Source: an uncultured Lachnospiraceae bacterium
GTDB lineage: Bacteria; Bacillota; Clostridia; Lachnospirales; Lachnospiraceae
Direction: 5' to 3'
Length of the DNA stretch: 64,000 nucleotides
Assembly (NCBI GenBank): GCA_910588215.1
Contig: CAJUQJ010000011.1
Location: 1 to 64,000 of the forward strand
Of this stretch, positions 24,799 through 32,859 are shown piece by piece (positions within the stretch are counted from its first letter, which is position 1; every line of letters begins with the position of its first letter). The notes under the pieces are model-generated. The model did no database searches, was not told the origin of the DNA, and saw only the letters and a program-made list of their open reading frames with translations. A program made the position numbers and the translations under genes.

Positions 24799-26487
24799 TC
24801 ACGCTCTCATATCAAAAGAAGTACGACTAAGTACCGAGATATTCTTCTCCTGGTCGAGAATCTTCTGCATAATACCGCCTTCCTGTTCCTCATCTTCTTT
24901 GATCTGAAATTGTGCCTTTAATGCATATCCTCTTTTCGTCAGTCTCTCATCGAGCAGCGAGATATGCTGTTCGATCAGATCTAACGCACTTTCATCCTGC
25001 AGCGTAAAATTGGTGCTTACTTTGTTCTGCTGCATCGCTACATACACATCCAAGGCCCCCAGATGTTCCATATCCAGATGCAAAAGCGCACTCACATTGC
25101 CATCCTTTGCCGCCAGATTCTTCTTATTCGTGTAAACGTAAAGATCACCGTGGGCATTGTTGCCGGCCAGCTTAAGCGGCAGCTGGATATAGGCGAACAT
25201 GTGATTCATCTGGTTCATAAAATCTACATTGTTCTGCAGATTCTGTACACTTCTTGCTACGGGCAGATCCCCCTTGCCCGCCGTCTGTATCGCCTCATTC
25301 AGGCGCATACTCTGTTCTCGGATCCTTTCGTACAGTTGCTCCACCTTATGGGGATCGGCCACATCCCTTGGTTCGATCAGCCACTGTCTGCCCACCTCTG
25401 CCTTCAGCAGCCCTTCAAATTCCTTTCCGGCAAAAAGCCGCTCCAACATCTGGGAAGGCATCTCATGTTCCCCCGCACTAGACAGCGTATTACGTATCAA
25501 TGCCAGCACATCCTTTGCCGACAATTCACCGTTCCTGATCTGTCCTGTCGTCTGTTCGTCCATGCCGAGTTCCCTCAGCAGATCGCTCAATGTGCTCCAC
25601 TGTTTCGCCGTCAGATCCTGATTTTGTCCTGCCTCTTGTGCCGAGCCGCCTCTGTCAACCTCCTCTGCATGCAGAAAGCCAGGATCCATCAGCCTTCCGG
25701 GCTGCGCCCCCTCTTCCGGCAGGACGCCGGCAGTCTGTTCCGTTCCGTTATCCGTTCCTTTCCGGATCACTGCTCCTGCGTCGTCACCTTCCGCAAGGTT
25801 ATTCAGCACTTGTTCATAAAAGGCAAACGCCTGCTCGGTCCTTCCTTCACTCAGCAGTTCACGAAAGACTTCCGGCAGTTCATTCATGATCGTCTCCGCA
25901 CTGCCAAGCAGTTGATGTCCGGCATTCTGGTACTGCTCAAACTGTTCGATGTTCAACTCCGTCACCGCGAGACCGAGACGGATCATCTGGATGATAGAAG
26001 CCGGATTCTGCCCGGGAAACTCCAGCAGCTGTCTGCTGACATTCAAGATCGTATCCTTGTCGATGGGCATACCTTCCTCCATCATCCTGGCTACCATCTC
26101 CACATTCTCTGCGGTCTCAGGAAGACCTGCCGCTCCCAGGGCACGCAGGATCGTCGCCTGATTGGCCATATTGGCATACAACGGCGTTAAGGACAGTACT
26201 GAACCGTTGTTAGTCTTCACTTCAAAGCTCATATTCTGTCCCAATGCCAGACTAATACTCTGATCGATCCTGGCATTGATCAGCAGCTCCTGACTGAGTG
26301 CGATCTGCGCAACATTGCCGTTCCTGTTGACGACTGCGCCCTGAATCGTTTGCCCCGGCAGGAGATTCCTGATCTCATTCTGTACCCGATAGTTCCGTTC
26401 CCCCTTGGACATTGCCTCCGATGACTTCACCGTATCATTTGCTCTGATATTCTGATTATTCCGTTTAAAAATCCCCGCCAGATTCAA
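24799..26487 (-). CDS. FliK-like hook-length-control domain protein (YlqG-like)
   Basis: A 562-residue, Gln-rich, mostly helical protein without signal peptide or membrane segment. The C-terminal region (about 410-520) resembles the FliK/Flg_hook C-terminal domain: QLPLKLAGNNAHGDLYVY, LHLDMEHLGALDVYV, and the closing KRGYALKAQFQI. The middle is low-complexity. Position next to ylqH and rnhB matches Bacillus subtilis ylqG. In flagella FliK signals to the FlhB C-terminus, so a FliK-like protein next to a free FlhB C-domain is suggestive of a retained interaction. That is inference. Confidence 0.75.
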   Translation of the reverse strand: MNLAGIFKRNNQNIRANDTVKSSEAMSKGERNYRVQNEIRNLLPGQTIQGAVVNRNGNVAQIALSQELLINARIDQSISLALGQNMSFEVKTNNGSVLSLTPLYANMANQATILRALGAAGLPETAENVEMVARMMEEGMPIDKDTILNVSRQLLEFPGQNPASIIQMIRLGLAVTELNIEQFEQYQNAGHQLLGSAETIMNELPEVFRELLSEGRTEQAFAFYEQVLNNLAEGDDAGAVIRKGTDNGTEQTAGVLPEEGAQPGRLMDPGFLHAEEVDRGGSAQEAGQNQDLTAKQWSTLSDLLRELGMDEQTTGQIRNGELSAKDVLALIRNTLSSAGEHEMPSQMLERLFAGKEFEGLLKAEVGRQWLIEPRDVADPHKVEQLYERIREQSMRLNEAIQTAGKGDLPVARSVQNLQNNVDFMNQMNHMFAYIQLPLKLAGNNAHGDLYVYTNKKNLAAKDGNVSALLHLDMEHLGALDVYVAMQQNKVSTNFTLQDESALDLIEQHISLLDERLTKRGYALKAQFQIKEDEEQEGGIMQKILDQEKNISVLSRTSFDMRA

Positions 26488-26550
26488 CCCTTATCCCCCT
26501 GCGCAATAAATAGATCCCAAGACCTGTCATGTCAGATCTCTACTTCTGCC

Positions 26551-27318
26551 TCACTCTGTCTCACAGAAATGTGTGATGAACGATCTTCTGTGAATCGGGC
26601 ATGGCCCGTATTTCCTCAAGGCATCCACGTGTACTTGTGCGCCATACCCTTTGTTGGATGCAAACCCGTATTCCGGATACACTTCGTCATACTGTACCAT
26701 CAGACGGTCTCTCGTCACCTTCGCCACGATACTGGCCGCACCGATGGAAATGCTCTTGGCATCTCCTTTGATGATAGGCACCTGCCTGACGGACACCTGT
26801 GGAATCGTCACTGCATCGTTTAACAACAGGTCCGGCATCACCGCAAGCTTCCCGATTGCCTCACGCATGGCCTCATAAGTGGCCTGCAGAATGTTGATCT
26901 CATCGATCCGCTCTGGTGTACTATAGCCAATCCCCACTGAAACTGCCCGCTCCATAATGATATCATAAAGTTCTTCTCTCTTTTTTTCGGATAGTTTCTT
27001 GGAATCATTAATATACAGTATGTCACAGTTTTTCGGTAAAATGACAGCACCCGCCACCACCGGACCGGCAAGCGGGCCGCGCCCAACCTCATCGATCCCA
27101 CAGACATACTCATATGCCGCATATTCTTGTTCGTATTTCTGCAATTCTTTACTTCTTGCCACTTCCATTTCATAGGCAAGAATCCGTCTGCGCCCTTTAT
27201 CTACGGCGCTACGCACCCCGGTGCGCTCGTCATCCGTATACTTTATAAGCAAAACAGGCAGTTCCTCTATCGCAGCTGCCTGTAATTTCTCCGTAATCTC
27301 TCTGATATTTTCTCTCAT
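26551..27318 (-). CDS. rnhB: Ribonuclease HII
   Basis: A 255-residue enzyme that cuts RNA at RNA-DNA junctions, removing misincorporated ribonucleotides. CGIDEVGRGPLAGPVVAGAV holds catalytic Asp76 and Glu77; further acidic residues lie in LLLNDAVTI and in the KVTRDRLM region. About 70 residues precede the catalytic core, the usual extension in Firmicutes. The start is 27318, with GTGAGG upstream, 8 nt after the lepB stop; an in-frame ATG at 27357 would overlap lepB. Confidence 0.96.
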   Translation of the reverse strand: MRENIREITEKLQAAAIEELPVLLIKYTDDERTGVRSAVDKGRRRILAYEMEVARSKELQKYEQEYAAYEYVCGIDEVGRGPLAGPVVAGAVILPKNCDILYINDSKKLSEKKREELYDIIMERAVSVGIGYSTPERIDEINILQATYEAMREAIGKLAVMPDLLLNDAVTIPQVSVRQVPIIKGDAKSISIGAASIVAKVTRDRLMVQYDEVYPEYGFASNKGYGAQVHVDALRKYGPCPIHRRSFITHFCETE

Positions 27319-27325
27319 TGATACC

Positions 27326-27865
27326 TCACCGATGTCTAATAAACCCAAACTTATCAAGCGGCCAGATCCGCAGCCACGCCCTGCCTACGATCTCATCCCT
27401 TCTGACATTTCCCACGGAAGGGTCTCTGCTGTCCGTGCTGTTATTCCGGTTGTCACCCATCAGAAAATATTCATCATCCGCTAACACGATCTCCTCATAT
27501 GCCCGGCCCGGATTCTGGATCACTTCTTTGCCGTAGGACTCCTCCAAAATATTACCGTCGATCAGTATGTTCCCCATCTCATCAATCCGGATCGTCTCTC
27601 CCGGCAAGCCGATCACCCGTTTTATGTAAAAAGTATTCTCCTCATAGCGAAAGGGAAATACCACGATATCGAATCGCTCTGGATCATGGAAACGGTAACT
27701 TATCTTATCCACGATCAGATTATCATCACTGCTCAGCTTCGGCTCCATAGAACTGCCCTGTACCTGTGTCCTCTGACCCACAAAATGGATCACCAGATAA
27801 ATAGCACATAAAACAAACAAAAGGTAAAGGCTGGTGCTCAAGATCTCTTTCAGTACTTTTTTCAT
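27326..27865 (-). CDS. lepB: Signal peptidase I (first copy)
   Basis: A 179-residue membrane protease that removes signal peptides on the outer face of the membrane. One transmembrane helix (about 10-30), the nucleophile Ser39 in GSSMEP, the general base Lys82 in FYIKRVIGLPGE, and GDNRNNSTDSR are present. It lies between rbgA and rnhB on the same strand. A second, divergent copy is at 29.1-29.7 kb. Confidence 0.95.
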   Translation of the reverse strand: MKKVLKEILSTSLYLLFVLCAIYLVIHFVGQRTQVQGSSMEPKLSSDDNLIVDKISYRFHDPERFDIVVFPFRYEENTFYIKRVIGLPGETIRIDEMGNILIDGNILEESYGKEVIQNPGRAYEEIVLADDEYFLMGDNRNNSTDSRDPSVGNVRRDEIVGRAWLRIWPLDKFGFIRHR

Positions 27866-27937
27866 TCTGTCATATCCCCAATCTATCTCTTAATAACACT
27901 TTCCTACTTTGTGCATTTATGACCGGATAGATGCTTA

Positions 27938-28807
27938 TCATGAACAATCCGGCAATTCCAACGTAATCCGGCCGATCCGGCCGCTTCTGAAATCATCGAC
28001 CACGATCGCCGACGCTTTCTCGTAATCAATCTCCTGCCCTTTTTTATAACATTTACGGACTTCGCAGATATGATTGAGCACCGCAAGCGGTGTACCCCCT
28101 TCGTCCATACAATCCTGACCTGGCTCGATCTGGTATCTCTCATACAGCGCCTCTCTGTAATGAGTCAAAAGATAAGTGATCAGATCCGCCGCCAGTTCCG
28201 TCATCTGCAGGATCTCATCATTCATGGATCCGATCATCGCCAGATTCCTTCCTACCTCTTCACTCTCAAATTTGGGCCATAGGATACCCGGCGTGTCCAG
28301 AAATTCCAGTTCCTTATTCAGTCTGATCCATTGCTTGCCTTTCGTGACACCTGGCTTATTGCCGGTTTTCGTACAGGCTTTGCCTGCAAAAGAATTGATA
28401 AACGTGGATTTCCCCACATTCGGGATCCCCACCACGATCGCACGCACCGGACGGTTCTTGATGCCTCTTCTTCTGTCACGCTCAATCTTATCCTTACAGG
28501 CTTCCCGGACCATGCCATAGATTGCGCGCAGTCCCTGACCGCTTCTGGCATTGATCTCCAGCACATGGAATCCCTTATCCTTAAAATATTCCATCCACAG
28601 TTTATTGGCCTTCTCATCCGCCAGATCTGACTTGTTGAGCAAGATCAGTCTGGCCTTGTTCCTGCCAAGCTCATCTATATCCGGATTTCTGCTGCTGAGC
28701 GGGATTCTCGCATCGACCAACTCTATCACCAGATCGATCAGGCTGATGTTTTCCTGCATCATCCGTTTCGCCTTCGTCATATGTCCCGGATACCATTGAT
28801 AATTCAT
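27938..28807 (-). CDS. rbgA: Ribosome biogenesis GTPase A
   Basis: A 289-residue circularly permuted GTPase required for a late step of 50S assembly. The permuted order is visible: G4 (LNKSDL, about residue 57) comes before G1 (GIPNVGKSTFIN, about residue 129), followed by the G3 region DTPGILWP and a helical RNA-binding C-terminus. Also known as YlqF. It heads the run lepB-rnhB-ylqG-ylqH-yraN-pgeF. In Bacillus it adjoins rplS; here rplS is 11 kb away. Confidence 0.96.
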   Translation of the reverse strand: MNYQWYPGHMTKAKRMMQENISLIDLVIELVDARIPLSSRNPDIDELGRNKARLILLNKSDLADEKANKLWMEYFKDKGFHVLEINARSGQGLRAIYGMVREACKDKIERDRRRGIKNRPVRAIVVGIPNVGKSTFINSFAGKACTKTGNKPGVTKGKQWIRLNKELEFLDTPGILWPKFESEEVGRNLAMIGSMNDEILQMTELAADLITYLLTHYREALYERYQIEPGQDCMDEGGTPLAVLNHICEVRKCYKKGQEIDYEKASAIVVDDFRSGRIGRITLELPDCS

Positions 28808-28867
28808 CTGTTTCCTGTCCTTTCCTGACTTATATTCTTGAAATCGCCCTGTCGGCGTTCTTTCACC

Positions 28868-29033
28868 CTAGTACTCCGTACTTGAAGTTCCTGTGCAAAT
28901 TTTCGAGGATATTTTTTCGAGTGTACAAGTTCAGAAACGGAGGCGTAGCGGGCTACGTTGAGTATTCTGGGCTTGTGCAATCGGGAAAATAGACCGAAAT
29001 ATTTGCACAAGGGTTTTCAGTACGGAGTACTAG
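28868..29033. repeat. 166-bp long-hairpin (MITE-like) element between two lepB-linked genes
   Basis: Terminal inverted repeats CTAGTACTCCGTACTTGAA (28868-28886) and its near-complement (29016-29033). Moving inward, further arms also pair: 28891-28900 with 29001-29010, 28923-28929 with 28972-28978, CAGAA/TTCTG at 28932-28969, and the perfect core CGTAGC-GG-GCTACG (28944-28957). The whole block can therefore fold into one long hairpin on either strand. No transposase is present. It lies between lepB (second copy) and rbgA. Confidence 0.8.
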
Positions 29034-29065
29034 ACATTAATGAATCTGTTTCTCATACTCTTAAA

Positions 29066-29650
29066 TTATTCGATCAGTCCGATGCCTTCCTCTCCCGTTG
29101 ACATGTGAAACCAGGCTTTCCCGATGATATTGTCTTTCTTGACACCTCCGATATTACCGGACCTGCTGTCTTCGCTGCTGTTGCGGTTATCTCCCAATAC
29201 AAAGAATTCATCCATCGCCAGCGTCAGTTCATTTTCCGCGATCCCTGCGTCGACCATTCTGTCAAATTCCTCTGGCTCCTCCAGGAAAACACCGTCGATA
29301 TAGACGCTGCCATCTTTAATCTGTACTGTTTCCCCAGGCAGACCCACTACTCTTTTCACATAAAAGTGGGAATTCTGGTTCCCATTTGGCAGAAAGACGA
29401 TAACATCTCCTCGTTTCGGCGTGGAAAGCCTGTATAGTACACGGTTCACAAGAATCTCCTGACCGTTAAACAGCGTAGTCTCCATAGAATCTCCGATAAC
29501 ACTTGTACGCATCCCGATCGAATACACGATCACAAATGCCAGAAAGACAGCCGCCACACCACCCACGATCATCTCGAATATATCCTTTATGATCCTGGAA
29601 TCCAGTCTTTTCTTCTTTTGATAAAAAGTTAATCCTTTTCTTCTTGCCAC
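29066..29650 (-). CDS. lepB: Signal peptidase I (second copy)
   Basis: A 194-residue type I signal peptidase with a basic N-terminus, one membrane helix (about 24-46), nucleophile Ser55 in GDSMETT, base Lys99 in FYVKRVVGLPGE, and GDNRNSSEDSR. It begins with GTG at 29650 (GAGGAAG upstream). Sequence differs considerably from the copy at 27.3-27.9 kb, so the two are not a recent duplication. It has its own promoter and a structured leader of about 130 nt. Confidence 0.94.
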   Translation of the reverse strand: MARRKGLTFYQKKKRLDSRIIKDIFEMIVGGVAAVFLAFVIVYSIGMRTSVIGDSMETTLFNGQEILVNRVLYRLSTPKRGDVIVFLPNGNQNSHFYVKRVVGLPGETVQIKDGSVYIDGVFLEEPEEFDRMVDAGIAENELTLAMDEFFVLGDNRNSSEDSRSGNIGGVKKDNIIGKAWFHMSTGEEGIGLIE

Positions 29651-29654
29651 ACGT

Positions 29655-29780
29655 ATCTTCCTCTTATATATGCTTATACGGTATCTTAGTACTTCTCAGT
29701 ATGCACTCTTCTCATATACGCATGCCCGTGTTCTTTGATGCAGAGACATGCAAACAGAGTGCGAGTATAAGTCCACGACT
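29655..29780 (-). promoter_or_regulatory. Structured leader of the second lepB
   Basis: Between promoter and GTG start, the transcript contains GCACTCT and AGAGTGC arms about 45 nt apart enclosing a GCATG/CATGC pair. It matches no leader that I recognise. No terminator-like T run follows, so translational rather than transcriptional control would be expected, if any. Confidence 0.35.
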
Positions 29781-29785
29781 CTCAT

Positions 29786-29815
29786 AGTATAGCACGAACA
29801 ATATATCATGTTCAA
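29786..29815 (-). promoter_or_regulatory. Promoter of the second lepB
   Basis: TTGAAC, 18 nt, TATACT on the minus strand, about 130 nt upstream of the GTG start. Confidence 0.5.
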
Positions 29816-29834
29816 CTCTAATCTTGGCCTTGCC

Positions 29835-29865
29835 GTAACTATTCAGCCTTCGGCTTCATAGTTAC
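29835..29865. repeat. Dispersed hairpin, copy 2
   Basis: GTAACTAT-TC-AGCC-TTC-GGCT-TC-ATAGTTAC: 8-bp outer stem, TC/TC internal loop, 4-bp inner stem and TTC loop. It has exactly the architecture of 11989-12019, but the outer arms differ by compensating bases. It lies in the 320-nt gap between lepB and the small membrane protein, which otherwise holds only the lepB promoter and leader and the terminator at 29892-29919. Confidence 0.75.
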
Positions 29866-29891
29866 TGAATCCGGCGTATCACCTACTTTAA

Positions 29892-29919
29892 AGGGGGCTC
29901 TCCTTACGAAAAGCCCCCT
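29892..29919 (-). terminator. Terminator of the sugar-transport locus
   Basis: Stem AGGGGGCT (29892-29899) with AGCCCCCT (29912-29919), 12-nt loop. The minus-strand tail has only three T after the stem, so strength is uncertain. Confidence 0.5.
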
Positions 29920-29971
29920 CACTGCGCTTAATAAATATCTCCACCCTCATAGAAATAATTATTGTTTTATA

Positions 29972-30199
29972 TCAGAATATATGATTTGCCCTAAGCACGC
30001 CGAACACGATCACTGCCACCAACGCGATCACACAAAGCAGAATAAATCTATCCAGAGAACGGATGGAAATATTCGGAAGTTGATCATAAATCCCTTCAAA
30101 CACACTGCCGCCGGAAGACTTCTTCTCCTCAGCCACCTCTGTATCAGTCTGCTGTTCCTTCAACTCCAATTCCCCATCTTTTCTCTGCTCTTCTGCCAT
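29972..30199 (-). CDS. Small C-terminally anchored membrane protein
   Basis: A 75-residue protein: a charged Glu/Lys-rich N-terminal half, a short Ser/Gly segment, then a hydrophobic helix (about residues 52-72) and a short tail. No signal peptide, so the N-terminus is probably cytoplasmic. The start is 30199 (MAEEQRKDGE) with AAAGGA upstream; the ATG at 30226 lacks one. It is the last gene after mglC (51 nt), and its position suggests a role in or near the transporter, but no family is recognised. Confidence 0.65.
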   Translation of the reverse strand: MAEEQRKDGELELKEQQTDTEVAEEKKSSGGSVFEGIYDQLPNISIRSLDRFILLCVIALVAVIVFGVLRANHIF

Positions 30200-30249
30200 A
30201 TCATCTATTCCTTTCCATATGATCATTTGATCTGCATCCTTTTGTGTTA

Positions 30250-31233
30250 TTATTTTTTCTGCAGATATTTTCTCAGGTCAAGTGCAACTGCGATCACGAT
30301 CACAAGACCCTGTGCGATGTATGTATAAGCCGGATCCACACCAAGGAACTGGAGACAGATCTTCAAGATCTCGAATACAAGTACGCCGATCAGGATACCG
30401 CCTACGCGTCCCACACCACCGTTAGCAGATACGCCGCCGATGGTACAGGCTGCGATTGCCTCCAGCTCATAGCCGTTACCGGTCGCCGTAGATGCACCGC
30501 CGGCCTTCGCACCTACCAGGAAACCTGCCAGTGCGTACATGCAGCCTGCCAGAATGTAGATACGGATCAGGGAACCGCGCACGTTGACACCGGCAACCTG
30601 TGCTGCATTCTCGTTACCACCGATGGCATACATATACTTACCATGACGGGTCTTATTATACAGGAACCAGAAATAAGCGCCGATCACTATCGCGAAGATC
30701 ATCAGATAAGGGATCGGTCCCAGGGATCCGCTGGCAACAGTCAGATAGCTTGGCTTGTAACCGCCCATAGGCTGGTTGTTGGTGATCAGGGAACAGAGAC
30801 CGTAGATAATGGTCTGCATACCCAGAGTCGCGATGAAAGGCGGAACCTTGAGTACAGAGATCACCACGCCGTTAACGCCGCCAAAGCATCCCATGATGAC
30901 CATAACGATGATCAAAGCCACCGGCCACGGAATATCCGGCATCCAGGGCAGCATACGCGCCGAATAGTCAACGCTCTGCAGCAGCATAGCTGCCAGACAC
31001 GCCGCCAGACCTACCGCACGACCTGCGGAAAGATCCGTACCTTTGGTGATCAGACAGCCCGATACACCGCAGGCGATGATGAATCTGGGGGATACGTTGA
31101 CTACCAGATTCTTAAAGTTGGTTATGGTAAAAAAGTTCTGTGTTGTAGCGCCTGTCAAAATAGCCAGCAGCACGATCAAGATAATGATCGCATTGTTGGA
31201 TAAGAATTTCTTAACATTAAATGAATTTGCCAT
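30250..31233 (-). CDS. mglC: Mgl-type sugar ABC transporter permease
   Basis: A 327-residue polytopic permease of the ribose/galactose (carbohydrate uptake type 2) family, forming a homodimeric channel. About nine to ten hydrophobic segments are seen, with the family features GCLITKGTDLSAGRAVGLAA near residue 65, and YAIGGNENAAQVAGVNV and GGVSANGGVGRVGG in the later loops. Lies 17 nt after mglA. Galactose/methyl-galactoside is suggested by similarity to MglC, but glucose or another hexose or pentose is possible. Confidence 0.92.
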   Translation of the reverse strand: MANSFNVKKFLSNNAIIILIVLLAILTGATTQNFFTITNFKNLVVNVSPRFIIACGVSGCLITKGTDLSAGRAVGLAACLAAMLLQSVDYSARMLPWMPDIPWPVALIIVMVIMGCFGGVNGVVISVLKVPPFIATLGMQTIIYGLCSLITNNQPMGGYKPSYLTVASGSLGPIPYLMIFAIVIGAYFWFLYNKTRHGKYMYAIGGNENAAQVAGVNVRGSLIRIYILAGCMYALAGFLVGAKAGGASTATGNGYELEAIAACTIGGVSANGGVGRVGGILIGVLVFEILKICLQFLGVDPAYTYIAQGLVIVIAVALDLRKYLQKK

Positions 31234-31250
31234 GATAGTGTTCTCCCTCC

Positions 31251-32759
31251 TTATTCAAACTGGGTTGCAAGTGCCATGATGTTCTCCTGATTCGCTTCAT
31301 CACCGCCGATAAATCCGGTCACACGGCCGTCACACATGACCATGATACGGTCGGACATACCAATGAGTTCACTCATCTCGGACGAGATCATGATGATACT
31401 CTTGCCCTGCTTTGCCATCTCGGCAATGATACAGTAGATCTCATACTTGGCTCCCACGTCGATACCTCGTGTGGGTTCGTCCATGATGAAGACATCCGGA
31501 CTGTTAGCCAGCCAGCGGCTGATCAGCACTTTCTGCTGGTTACCGCCGGAAAGCGACTGAATCTGTGTCTTGGAAGACGGTGTCTTGATCGAAAGCTTCG
31601 CCACATTCTCCTGAACAAGCTGTTCGATCTTACCGTCATCTAACATAAACCCGCCGATCAGATACTGATTTAAGGATGCAATGGAAACATTATCTGCAAT
31701 GGACAACACGCCCAGGATTCCCGTAGCACGACGGTCCTCTGTCAGCATAGCGATACCGTTATTGATGGCGTCCTTGGGCTGATTGATCTTAATCTCCTGC
31801 CCTTTATAAGTAATCTTGCCCGCCGTATGGCTGCGAAGTCCGAACAGGCCTTCCATCAGTTCCGTACGCTGCGCGCCTACCAGGCCGGCCACGCCCAGAA
31901 TCTCACCTTTCTTCAGCTGGAATGACACATGACGGAAACTCTTGGGATTAATGGATGTAAAATCTTCCACCTCAAAGACCACTTCACCGGGCACATTCTC
32001 GCGCGTCGGATACAGTTCGGAAAGTTCACGGCCAACCATCTTGGTGATGATGAAATCCGTGGTCAGATCTTTGGCCGACCAGGTTCCGATATACTGTCCG
32101 TCACGCATGATCGTAACTTCATCACTGATCCGCAGGATCTCATCCATCTTATGGCTGATATAGACAATGGATACGCCCTTGCTGCGCAGCTCATTGATGA
32201 TAGTAAATAGCGCCTCTACCTCTGCGGCTGTCAAAGATGAGGTAGGCTCATCCAGGATCAGCACCTTACAGTCGGCAGATACCGCCTTCGCGATCTCGAC
32301 CAGCTGCATCTGGGATACCGAAAGACTTCCCAGCTTCGCCTTCGGGTCGAAATTCAGATGCACCTCTTCCAATACTCTGGCCGCATCTTCATACATTTTA
32401 TCATGATCGATCACGGTCACCGGACCAAGCTTCCTGACCGGATAACGCCCTACATAGATATTCTCACCGATGCTTCTTTCCGGAATCGGCTGCAGCTCCT
32501 GATGTACCATGGCGATACCTCGGTTCAAGGCATCCAGCGGACCCTTGATCTGTACTTTTTCTCCTTCATAGATCACTTCCCCCTCATCCATGTGGTAGAT
32601 ACCGAACATGCACTTCATCAGGGTAGATTTACCGGCTCCGTTCTCACCCATCAGGGCATGGACCGTACCCGGCCGCAAATTCAACTGCGCACCGTTCAGC
32701 GCTTTGACACCTGGAAATGTTTTTACGACATTATGCATCTCCAAACGATACTCTGACAA
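31251..32759 (-). CDS. mglA: Mgl-type sugar ABC transporter, double ATP-binding protein
   Basis: A 502-residue fusion of two ABC domains. Domain 1 has Walker A GENGAGKST and Walker B LILDEPTSSLT. Domain 2 has the expected degenerate Walker A GLVGAQRTEL, signature LSGGNQQKV and Walker B IMDEPTRGID. This asymmetry is normal for the MglA/RbsA family. Translation begins with TTG at 32759, 8 nt after GGGGG. It follows mglB after a strong hairpin. Confidence 0.96.
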   Translation of the reverse strand: MSEYRLEMHNVVKTFPGVKALNGAQLNLRPGTVHALMGENGAGKSTLMKCMFGIYHMDEGEVIYEGEKVQIKGPLDALNRGIAMVHQELQPIPERSIGENIYVGRYPVRKLGPVTVIDHDKMYEDAARVLEEVHLNFDPKAKLGSLSVSQMQLVEIAKAVSADCKVLILDEPTSSLTAAEVEALFTIINELRSKGVSIVYISHKMDEILRISDEVTIMRDGQYIGTWSAKDLTTDFIITKMVGRELSELYPTRENVPGEVVFEVEDFTSINPKSFRHVSFQLKKGEILGVAGLVGAQRTELMEGLFGLRSHTAGKITYKGQEIKINQPKDAINNGIAMLTEDRRATGILGVLSIADNVSIASLNQYLIGGFMLDDGKIEQLVQENVAKLSIKTPSSKTQIQSLSGGNQQKVLISRWLANSPDVFIMDEPTRGIDVGAKYEIYCIIAEMAKQGKSIIMISSEMSELIGMSDRIMVMCDGRVTGFIGGDEANQENIMALATQFE

Positions 32760-32779
32760 ATTGATAACCCCCTTTATGT

Positions 32780-32826
32780 ATCAGAAAGAAGTGCATGCGC
32801 CAAATGCACACGCACTTCTTTCTGAT
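32780..32826 (-). promoter_or_regulatory. Intercistronic hairpin between mglB and mglA
   Basis: A perfect 15-bp stem, ATCAGAAAGAAGTGC (32780-32794) with 32812-32826, 17-nt loop, no T tract after it. Such hairpins after a binding-protein gene typically stabilise its mRNA and lower read-through, giving excess binding protein. It also lies just upstream of the mglA ribosome-binding site. Confidence 0.7.
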
Positions 32827-32859
32827 TTACATTCTCATATTATTGTGGACTGCTTCTGA

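Noticed and set aside
25063..26190. 375-codon plus-strand ORF opposite the FliK-like gene
   Set aside because: Antisense shadow, no start signals. The minus-strand gene has recognisable domains.
28804..29010. A 68-codon minus-strand ORF in the 166-bp hairpin element
   Set aside because: It overlaps the palindrome and the rbgA start, and is a by-product of the repeat.
30244..31203. 319-codon plus-strand ORF opposite mglC
   Set aside because: His/Asp/Arg-rich shadow of a permease gene.
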